Shown here piece by piece: positions 1 to 5,534 of a stretch of DNA of 10,504 nt; within the stretch, counting starts at the first letter, position 1, and each line of letters opens with the position of its first letter. The stretch lies in the NCBI GenBank assembly GCA_029960905.1, contig JASBVU010000035.1, forward strand, positions 1-10,504. Reading direction: 5' to 3'. The notes under the pieces are model-generated. The model worked only from the letters and a program-made list of their open reading frames with translations. It was not told the DNA's origin and did not search any database. Made by a program: the position numbers and the translations under genes. Origin of the DNA: Thermoanaerobacterium sp. GTDB taxonomy: Bacteria > Bacillota > Thermoanaerobacteria > Thermoanaerobacterales > Thermoanaerobacteraceae.

Positions 1-97
1 TACCCTTTACTTTTATTTCACAAAAACACTCTCTGCAGAAAAATAAATTACCTCCAATTTTACCGACATTTTTACTTTTACAATTAGGACATTTCAT
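1..97 (-). CDS. Zinc-ribbon protein, N-terminal part (cut by window edge)
   Basis: The reading frame starts at an ATG at 97, preceded by a GAGGT Shine-Dalgarno sequence about ten bases upstream, and stays open to the window edge, giving 32 residues. The peptide begins MKCPNC and later carries CREC, so two CxxC knuckles (Cys3/Cys6 and Cys21/Cys24) lie about 15 residues apart, with an extra Cys at 26. This is the typical spacing of a small zinc-ribbon protein that binds one zinc ion in the cytoplasm. Such ribbons occur in many short clostridial proteins of unknown role, and nothing here indicates a specific function. The gene lies just after the terminator at 135-165, so it is probably its own transcription unit. 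The C-terminus is not visible, so a longer multidomain protein cannot be excluded. Confidence 0.7.
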   Translation of the reverse strand, partial: MKCPNCKSKNVGKIGGNLFFCRECFCEIKVKG

Positions 98-134
98 TTT
101 TGATTACCTCTTTTGTTCCATAATTATGTATTTT

Positions 135-165
135 AAAAATGCAGCCCAACACAACGTTAGGCTGC
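135..165 (-). terminator. Rho-independent terminator of the secreted repeat protein gene
   Basis: Read on the minus strand, GCAGCCTAAC and GTTGGGCTGC form a 10-bp stem (one G-U pair) around a 5-base loop, followed by A and five T. The wobble pair works only in the minus-strand RNA (the plus strand would have a C-A mismatch), which fixes the orientation. It lies 57 bases after the stop codon of the gene ending at 222. A CU-rich ACCTCCC sits nine bases before the stem. The same layout recurs at 4759-4811. Confidence 0.8.
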
Positions 166-221
166 TAGACTATAGGGAGGTTATATTAATTATGTTATGT
201 CCTCTGTAATCATTATTAAGA

Positions 222-881
222 TCATAATGTATTAGAAGCATCTGAATTTACTGTTGTGGTACTTTTAGAAGTATTTGCTTTGCTTCCTTTTAAATCATTA
301 AGTATTTCCTGCTCTTGCGCTGATGTTATTTGATTATTCTTAACTGCTTTATCAAGTACTTTTTTAAATCTTTCCATAGGACTAAACTTTTCATGTACTA
401 CACCCATGTACTTCTTTAAATAACGCATAACAAATTGTGGATAGCCATTTCCATCCCATTTATTGACTTTATCTGTAAAATTCTTAATAAGAGTATTAGC
501 TTTATCTTGAGTAATCTTGCCATTCTTTACTTGATTATTAATAATATTTGTAAAATCATTTATCAGCGTTTGCTTTTTCTGATCTAACGTCATATTGTTA
601 AAATCTTCTATCTTCTGTTCAGCAGTATTTATTTTAGTCAAAATCTTGTTTTCCTCATCTTGGCTAATCTTGCCTTGACTATACTTTTCTTCAATTTTTG
701 TCTTTAGATTTTCTAGCGCTTGTATTGGGTCAAACTTTTTGTTTGTCTTAACTGTTTGACTTGTAGAGGCATTTGAATTAGCCTGAGAAGATGATGTTGA
801 TGTGTCTGCGAAAGCTATTGATGTCAGCAGTACCGTGCTAATAACAGCTGTCGCAATAATTTTTTTGCTTTTCCCTGTCAT
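222..881 (-). CDS. Secreted helical-repeat protein, DUF2680/YckD-like
   Basis: I chose the ATG at 881 (219 residues), not the longer frame to 938, because AGGAGG lies eight bases upstream and the product then begins with a clean signal peptide: MTGKSKK, a hydrophobic stretch at about 8-24, and an AFA cleavage site after residue 25. A Ser/Thr/Asn-rich linker (26-46) follows. The rest is helical with three related hairpins at about 56-92, 107-141 and 171-198, marked by GKISQDEENKI, GKITQDKANTL and NNQITSAQEQEI. The pattern 'turn, (I/L)TQ, acidic/Ala helix' resembles the DUF2680 repeats of Bacillus YckD-like exported proteins; this is by resemblance only. The tail (199-219) is again Ser/Thr/Asn-rich. 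No enzyme motif is seen. The gene lies 109 bases downstream of the permease, has its own promoter with the same box array as the exporter operon, and ends in a clear terminator. A role at the cell surface linked to the exporter is inferred. Confidence 0.8.
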   Translation of the reverse strand: MTGKSKKIIATAVISTVLLTSIAFADTSTSSSQANSNASTSQTVKTNKKFDPIQALENLKTKIEEKYSQGKISQDEENKILTKINTAEQKIEDFNNMTLDQKKQTLINDFTNIINNQVKNGKITQDKANTLIKNFTDKVNKWDGNGYPQFVMRYLKKYMGVVHEKFSPMERFKKVLDKAVKNNQITSAQEQEILNDLKGSKANTSKSTTTVNSDASNTL

Positions 882-914
882 AGGAAAATCCTCCTTCAGT
901 TTTATTTTAAATTC

Positions 915-968
915 ATTATAGCCCAAAATTTTTAACAAACTGTTAAATAAGTGTATATTTTTTGTTAA
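915..968 (-). promoter_or_regulatory. Promoter with four-box PhoP-like array, secreted protein gene
   Basis: On the minus strand four hexamers are spaced exactly 11 bp apart: TTAACA (968-963), TATACA (957-952), TTAACA (946-941) and TTAAAA (935-930). A perfect -10 TATAAT (920-915) follows nine bases later, with no good -35 at normal distance, as expected of an activator-dependent promoter. Bacillus PhoP boxes are known TT(A/T/C)ACA repeats spaced by about 5 bp. The TTTAACA/TGTTAAA inverted repeat at 931-947 overlaps the last two boxes. The RNA would start near 908, giving a leader of about 27 bases. Confidence 0.6.
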
Positions 969-990
969 TGTTTATTTCAATTGCCATTCT

Positions 991-2163
991 TTACTCGTAT
1001 CGCAAAGCCTCAATCGGTTTAAGCCCTGCTGCCTTATTAGCAGGATATATCCCAAAGAATAAGCCTATTAAGAGGGAAAATGAAAATGATATTAATATCG
1101 TATTTATGGATGGGCTTACTGTCAAGTTCATAAAGTGTCCCATCAGATACGATGCTATAAATCCGAAAATTACTCCTACTATTCCTCCTACTCCGCTTAT
1201 TGTCAATGATTCTATCATAAACTGCAGCAGTATGTCTCTTTTCTTGGCTCCTAATGCTTTTCTTATACCTATTTCTCTCGTCCTCTCTGTGACTGATACT
1301 AACATTATGTTCATTATGCCTATGCCACCTACTATTAATGCTATGCCTGCTATTCCGCCCAGCATCATCGACAATGTGTTGCTGACGCTATTTACTGTCG
1401 ACAATAAATCTGATTGATTCATTATTCTATATGCGTTTGTATCGCCTTTGAATATTGTATTTAGCATGTTTTCTACGTGGTACTGTGCTATGTTTACGTA
1501 TTGTTCTGATGATGCGCTTAGATATATCTGTGTTATCCCTCTGTTTCTCTGGAATACGAACATTGTCTTTATTGGTATGAATATTGAGTCGTCATAGGAG
1601 TTTGATATTGATGATCCTCCAGATGCTAATACTCCTACTACTGTGAAGTTGTTTCCATCCAGTTGTATTGTTTTGCCTAATGGGTCTGTGAACCCAAATA
1701 GGTCGCTGGCTACGTTGCTGCCTATTACTGCTACTTTTTGCCTCATGTCATTGTCTATTGATAGTATGAATCTCCCTTCTTTTAGTTTTAAATTTCTCAG
1801 TGTCATGTAGTTTTCGTTTACTCCGCTTATGTTTTCTTCGTATGATTGGTCACCGTACTTGGCATATGCGTTGGCACTCATTATAGGGGATATTTGCGAT
1901 ATGTACGGTGAGTCTCCTATTGACATGGCTTGGCTGTAGGACAGGGATGTGTCCATGCCCCTGCCCATTATCGATACCATTATTAGGTTTGAACCCATGC
2001 TTTTTATTTGCGATGTTACTCCTTCTGTGGCTCCTTGTCCTAAGCTTACTAAGCCTATTACTGACATTACGCCTATTACTATTCCCAGCATGGTGAGAAA
2101 TGATCTTAGTTTGTTGTCTATTATGCTTTTTAGAGACATTTTTATTGCCTGCATCAATGCCAT
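991..2163 (-). CDS. MacB/FtsX-type ABC transporter permease
   Basis: This is the membrane subunit of a MacAB-like exporter. The ATG at 2163 (390 residues) is preferred over a GTG nine bases upstream because AAGGAA is nine bases before the ATG but abuts the GTG. The order is the MacB fold: a short amphipathic N-terminus, TM1 at about 21-42, a large extracytoplasmic domain (about 43-265), then TM2 (about 268-292), TM3 (about 317-341) and TM4 (about 353-373). Between TM2 and TM3 lies the family's cytoplasmic motif TERTREIGIRKALGAKKRDI, which contacts the ATPase. The C-terminus ANKAAGLKPIEALRYE is also typical. Length is normal for a stand-alone permease, with the ATPase encoded just upstream. 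The substrate cannot be read from sequence; family members export peptides, lipoproteins, macrolides or antimicrobials. Codon use favours A- and C-ending codons (AAC, GAC, TAC), unlike the adaptor gene. No hairpin terminator is seen before 968, so readthrough into the next gene is possible. Confidence 0.93.
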   Translation of the reverse strand: MALMQAIKMSLKSIIDNKLRSFLTMLGIVIGVMSVIGLVSLGQGATEGVTSQIKSMGSNLIMVSIMGRGMDTSLSYSQAMSIGDSPYISQISPIMSANAYAKYGDQSYEENISGVNENYMTLRNLKLKEGRFILSIDNDMRQKVAVIGSNVASDLFGFTDPLGKTIQLDGNNFTVVGVLASGGSSISNSYDDSIFIPIKTMFVFQRNRGITQIYLSASSEQYVNIAQYHVENMLNTIFKGDTNAYRIMNQSDLLSTVNSVSNTLSMMLGGIAGIALIVGGIGIMNIMLVSVTERTREIGIRKALGAKKRDILLQFMIESLTISGVGGIVGVIFGFIASYLMGHFMNLTVSPSINTILISFSFSLLIGLFFGIYPANKAAGLKPIEALRYE

Positions 2164-2178
2164 TTTACGCACTTCCTT

Positions 2179-2871
2179 TTATTCATATATTTTGCCGTCC
2201 ATTATTTTTACAGTCCTTTTTGCTTGGTTTGCTACGTTTATGTCGTGTGTTATGAGTATTATGGTGTTGCCTCTTTCGTTTAATTCTTTTATTATTTTCA
2301 TGACTTCTTTGCCACTTTGAGAGTCTAAGTTTCCTGTCGGTTCGTCTGCTAGTATAAGGTGTGGGTTGTTAGCTAAGGCTCTTGCTATTGCCACTCTCTG
2401 TTGCTGTCCTCCTGATAGCTCTGTAGGTTTATGGTGTATTCTTTTTTCAAGCCCTACCATAGTAAGGAGCTCTACAGCTCTATTGTATCTTTCTTTTGCA
2501 GGTATGCCTTTATATATCATTGGAAGTTCTACATTTTCCAACGCTGTAAGTTTTTGAAGCAGGTTGAAGCTTTGGAATATGAAGCCTATTTCGCTGGATC
2601 TTAATTCAGCCAGTTTGTTTTCATTTAACTTGCTTGTGTCGTTTCCGTTTAAGTAGTATTCACCTTCTGTCATTACGTCCAAACATCCTATTATGTTCAT
2701 CAGTGTGGATTTTCCTGAGCCTGATGGTCCTACTATTGATACAAATTCTCCTTCATCGACGGTTAAGTTTATATTGTCCAAAGCTTTTACTTCGTTGTCT
2801 CCCATCTTGTATATCTTGGATAGGTTTCTCATCGTTATGACATTTTTGCTCGCTATTCTATTATCTTCCAT
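2179..2871 (-). CDS. MacB/LolD-type ABC transporter ATP-binding protein
   Basis: This is a 230-residue cytoplasmic ATPase that powers the MacB-like permease encoded 15 bases downstream. All nucleotide-binding motifs are intact: Walker A GPSGSGKST at 48-56, Q-loop Gln100 in FIFQSFNLL, signature LSGGQ at 152-156, Walker B LILADE at 172-177 with catalytic Glu177, D-loop NLD, and switch His209 in THD. The motif QSFNLLQKLTALENVELPMIYKGI is characteristic of the LolD/MacB/FtsE-like export group. The ATG lies two bases after the adaptor stop codon, and its GGAG ribosome-binding site sits inside the adaptor's last codons, so translation is probably coupled. Codons end mostly in A or C, like the permease and unlike the adaptor. 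There is no fused membrane domain, unlike proteobacterial MacB. Confidence 0.95.
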   Translation of the reverse strand: MEDNRIASKNVITMRNLSKIYKMGDNEVKALDNINLTVDEGEFVSIVGPSGSGKSTLMNIIGCLDVMTEGEYYLNGNDTSKLNENKLAELRSSEIGFIFQSFNLLQKLTALENVELPMIYKGIPAKERYNRAVELLTMVGLEKRIHHKPTELSGGQQQRVAIARALANNPHLILADEPTGNLDSQSGKEVMKIIKELNERGNTIILITHDINVANQAKRTVKIMDGKIYE

Positions 2872-2873
2872 AG

Positions 2874-4643
2874 CTAATTTCTACTCCTATTCCCGCCAGA
2901 TTGTTGTCTCACTATAAAACCTGCTCCTCCTGCTCCGCCGCCAAAGCTTCTATTGCCAAAATTGCCACCGCCGCCAAATCCACCAAAGCTACTGCGATTG
3001 CTATTGCCATTTGATGAAGTTGCCGCAGCACCAAATATCAATACTTTATCGCCCTCGTTTAATCCACTTACTATCTCTATATATTTGTCGTCATAAAGAC
3101 CTGTTTGAACTTGTTTTATATTTCTTCTTCTGCTACTGTTATTCGAATTATTTTCATCATATAATATCACATATTTGTTATTTCCATTAGTCTGAACCGC
3201 TTCAATTGGAAGCAAAAGTGCATTATCTTTCTCTGCCACAATTATCGAGGCATTCATTGTTTGACCTAATTTCAATTTGTCTGTATAAGGCAATGATATA
3301 GTTACATCATAAGAAGCCACATTGTTTTGTATCGTTGGTATAGACGATATTTCCGTTACTGTTCCATTAAAAGTCTCTCCAGGCAAATCGTCTGTTGTCA
3401 AAGTCACTTTTTGCCCAACTTTAATCTTGCTAATGTCTGTTTCATCTATAGGCACATCTACTGAATAATTGCTATCATTAATGATCACGGCTGTTTCCGC
3501 TTGACTTGTCAGTGATGACAAACTACTTACAGCAACATCACCACTACTGTTGGAAGTGGCACTATTACTAGTGTTTGAACTTGCGCTGCTACTTGCAGAT
3601 GCGCTATAGGAATTTGAACCAAGTTCGTCGCCTTCATTTATATTTTGTGAAATGATGACACCGTCAATCGGTGCATATATACTTAAATTATTTAACTGGC
3701 TCTGCAGGTTATTGTAATTATTTTGAGCCTGCTGTAGGTTCAATTGATCTCTTTTTATTGCCATATCATCAACGTTTGTAGTCAATGTAGCTAATACTGT
3801 GCCCGCATTTATTTTCTGCCCTTGTTTTACATTGACACTTGCTACAGTTCCTTGTATTTTTGATGAAACTACGCTGGTAGTTTTGACGCTAAGTGTACCA
3901 TCTTGAATCGCTCTTTCATCACCAGCACTTGTATGTACTGTCACTTGCACTTTACTTCCATCTGTCAATGCACCTGGATTTGGCAATGTTACCGTTACAT
4001 AATAATATGGTGCTCCATTGACAGGTATTGCTTGTGTTGAAACATCTGTCACAGTACCAGTTACTGTTGCATAAGAATCATATAGGTATATATCTGCGCT
4101 TTGACCAACTTTTATATCATTTATTTGTGAACCATTAAACGGCACTCTCACAGTCGCATTCGAATAATCGGCAATTGTAGCTATAGTTGTTCCGGGATTG
4201 ACGTTTTGTCCTGTTGAAACATTTACACTATCAACGATTCCTGAATATGGCGATACAATATTCTGATTTGATACAGTGTTATTATATGTTTTAGTATCAT
4301 TATCAAGCTGCTGTTGAGCAAGTTCCACACTTATAAGAGCATTTTGTACTTGCTGACTTAAATTGTCATCTTCAATCTGATAAAGTAGCTCGCCAGCTTT
4401 TACTTTATCGCCAACTTTGTGATAAACTTTTGCCACTGTTCCATTGCCTTTTAACGTTATCACCCTTTTATCCACATCAAGATTCCCTGAACCGTCTATA
4501 TGCATAACTATGTTTCCTCTTGTTACTGTCGCGTATGGAGCTCCTGATGTTTTTTGTGTGTTTTTTACCTTCGCAAAATAATAAGCTGTGCTGCCAACAA
4601 TAAGGACTAAAGCAACAATGATGGCAATATATTTCTTTTTCAT
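2874..4643 (-). CDS. HlyD/MacA-type adaptor with duplicated lipoyl-barrel module
   Basis: This 589-residue adaptor of the exporter is anchored by an N-terminal membrane helix (about 5-24), with the rest outside the membrane. MacA-type adaptors are usually about 370-400 residues with one lipoyl domain and one beta-barrel; here the set occurs twice. Module 1: lipoyl halves 65-92 and 126-158 around a short coiled-coil (93-125), then a barrel (163-238). Module 2: lipoyl halves 262-289 and 318-343 around a coiled-coil (290-317), then a barrel (392-470). Equivalent stretches align by eye, e.g. GTVAKVYHKVGDKVKAG with GTVASVNVKQGQKINAG, and NDIKVGQSADIYL with SKIKVGQKVTLTT. A Ser/Asn-rich linker (343-382) splits module 2. 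A membrane-proximal domain (about 472-540) and a Gly/Asn/Arg-rich tail (545-589) follow. ATG 4643 has an AAAGGA ribosome-binding site. It is the first gene of the exporter operon. How such adaptors work without an outer membrane is unclear. Confidence 0.9.
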   Translation of the reverse strand: MKKKYIAIIVALVLIVGSTAYYFAKVKNTQKTSGAPYATVTRGNIVMHIDGSGNLDVDKRVITLKGNGTVAKVYHKVGDKVKAGELLYQIEDDNLSQQVQNALISVELAQQQLDNDTKTYNNTVSNQNIVSPYSGIVDSVNVSTGQNVNPGTTIATIADYSNATVRVPFNGSQINDIKVGQSADIYLYDSYATVTGTVTDVSTQAIPVNGAPYYYVTVTLPNPGALTDGSKVQVTVHTSAGDERAIQDGTLSVKTTSVVSSKIQGTVASVNVKQGQKINAGTVLATLTTNVDDMAIKRDQLNLQQAQNNYNNLQSQLNNLSIYAPIDGVIISQNINEGDELGSNSYSASASSSASSNTSNSATSNSSGDVAVSSLSSLTSQAETAVIINDSNYSVDVPIDETDISKIKVGQKVTLTTDDLPGETFNGTVTEISSIPTIQNNVASYDVTISLPYTDKLKLGQTMNASIIVAEKDNALLLPIEAVQTNGNNKYVILYDENNSNNSSRRRNIKQVQTGLYDDKYIEIVSGLNEGDKVLIFGAAATSSNGNSNRSSFGGFGGGGNFGNRSFGGGAGGAGFIVRQQSGGNRSRN

Positions 4644-4691
4644 CCTATCATTCCTTTCCAGTGAAAAATATTAATCAGTACTTAACTATTA

Positions 4692-4745
4692 ATTATACAC
4701 GTTAGTTTTAAAAAATTGTTGAATAATTTGTTAACTTTTTGTAAG
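4692..4745 (-). promoter_or_regulatory. Promoter with four-box PhoP-like array, exporter operon
   Basis: On the minus strand there are CTTACA (4745-4740), TTAACA (4734-4729), TCAACA (4722-4717) and TTAAAA (4711-4706), with spacers of 5, 6 and 5 bases, then a perfect -10 TATAAT (4697-4692) eight bases later. No good -35 is present at 16-18 bp, consistent with activation by a regulator bound to the boxes. The layout matches the promoter at 915-968. The transcript would start near 4685, about 42 bases before the adaptor ATG. Confidence 0.6.
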
Positions 4746-4758
4746 AAAATAATATTAG

Positions 4759-4792
4759 AAAGTAAAATGCAGCCCAAATTTTTTCGGGCTGC
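4759..4792 (-). terminator. Rho-independent terminator after kinase-regulator operon or small RNA
   Basis: In minus-strand RNA, GCAGCCCGAA pairs with TTTGGGCTGC (10 bp including one G-U) around an AAAA loop, followed by ATTTTACTTT. As at 135-165, the wobble pair fits only the minus strand. It lies between the response-regulator stop (154 bases upstream) and the exporter promoter, so it separates the two operons. It may serve the kinase-regulator transcript, the candidate small RNA, or both. The T-tract is interrupted and therefore moderate. Confidence 0.75.
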
Positions 4793-4832
4793 TATTATTA
4801 ATAAGGGAGGTCAAGGAGAGGCTTTAACTTTC
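4759..4832 (-). ncRNA. Candidate small RNA with CU-rich anti-Shine-Dalgarno segment
   Basis: A perfect TATAAT (4845-4840, minus strand) is followed, about seven bases on, by a possible start near 4832, then two CU-rich stretches, GCCTCTCCTTGA (4822-4811) and ACCTCCC (4811-4805), and then the terminator hairpin. The product would be about 74 nt: a single-stranded C-rich seed plus an intrinsic terminator. This is the known layout of several Firmicute small RNAs that block translation by pairing with GGAGG ribosome-binding sites. The -35 is poor, and the segment could instead be the 3' untranslated region of the kinase-regulator transcript. No convincing protein frame lies in 4793-4946. The evidence is suggestive only. 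Confidence 0.3.
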
Positions 4833-4946
4833 AAGTATAATTATATCTTTCATTTATGAAAAAATTATGAACAATGTGTAAAAATTTATTTAAAATCACT
4901 CCAAATGATTTCTATCTATATTAACTGAACTTTATAATTTTATAAT

Positions 4947-5528
4947 TCAATCTTCATTAAATATTTTATATGCTTTCAAAAATTTGCGAGACATCTCTTT
5001 GTCCCCTAAGCCATCGTATATCTTATGGTACAAAAGGTAAAATCGTGGATCGTCCGGATTTACGCCAGATTTTTTAAGCATATCAAGTGCTTCAATGAAA
5101 TTATTATTATCAATTAAATTTTCTATTTCGTGTATTAAATTATTTGTGTCATTTTCCTTTATTTTTTCGTGTTCATCAATCATTTTCTCCAAAACAGATT
5201 TAACTCTTTTAACAGTAAACGGCTTTTGTATATACTCTACAGCACCTAATTTTGTGCACTCAATCGCATTTTTTATCGTGGCAAATGCCGTTATTATTAT
5301 GACAGGCGTCGTTATCCCACAAGACCTTATCTTTCTTAAAACTTCGGTGCCACTTAAAAGTGGCATTTTAATATCTAAAAATGCAAGCTCTACATCACCA
5401 TTTTTTAATATTTCAAGTGCTTCTTCACCGTCTTTAGCTGTTATAACATTGAATCCTTCGGATTCAAGACAAGTAGTTAAAAGCATTCTAATATTTTTAG
5501 TATCATCTGCAACTAAAACTTTCTTCAT
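4947..5528 (-). CDS. Response regulator: receiver domain with TPR-like helical tail
   Basis: This 193-residue cytoplasmic protein has a complete CheY-like receiver at about 1-120: acidic pair Asp8/Asp9, phospho-acceptor Asp52 in LAFLDIKMP, Thr80 in ITAFA, and Lys102 in QKPF. Every residue needed for phosphotransfer is present. The receiver resembles NtrC/Spo0F-type domains. The remaining 70 residues contain no helix-turn-helix, AAA+ or enzymatic motif. They form two or three predicted helices, with NNNFIEALDMLKKSG then DDPRFYLLYHKIYDGLGDKEMSRKFLKAY, resembling one TPR-like hairpin, so output is probably by protein-protein contact or onward phosphorelay. It follows the kinase with a 6-base gap; GAGGG nine bases before ATG 5528 overlaps the kinase stop, implying coupled translation. 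It is the presumed partner of that kinase; its target is unknown. Confidence 0.88.
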   Translation of the reverse strand: MKKVLVADDTKNIRMLLTTCLESEGFNVITAKDGEEALEILKNGDVELAFLDIKMPLLSGTEVLRKIRSCGITTPVIIITAFATIKNAIECTKLGAVEYIQKPFTVKRVKSVLEKMIDEHEKIKENDTNNLIHEIENLIDNNNFIEALDMLKKSGVNPDDPRFYLLYHKIYDGLGDKEMSRKFLKAYKIFNED

Positions 5529-5534
5529 AAAAAT

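Noticed and set aside
175..213. Plus-strand GGGAGG followed by an ATG as a leader peptide
   Set aside because: The frame stops after four codons, and the GGGAGG is better explained as the complement of the CU-rich segment before the minus-strand terminator.
931..947. TTTAACA/TGTTAAA inverted repeat read as a repressor operator
   Set aside because: It is more simply part of the 11-bp direct-repeat array, which recurs at the other promoter where the inverted repeat is absent. A secondary role cannot be excluded.
962..1417. Plus-strand open frame of 151 codons
   Set aside because: It lies antisense inside the MacB permease gene, which has clear family motifs; there is no ribosome-binding site and its composition is that of a shadow frame.
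4804..4853. Nine-codon minus-strand frame starting ATGAAAGAT in the candidate small-RNA region
   Set aside because: It has no ribosome-binding site and contains the TATAAT promoter element, so translation is unlikely.
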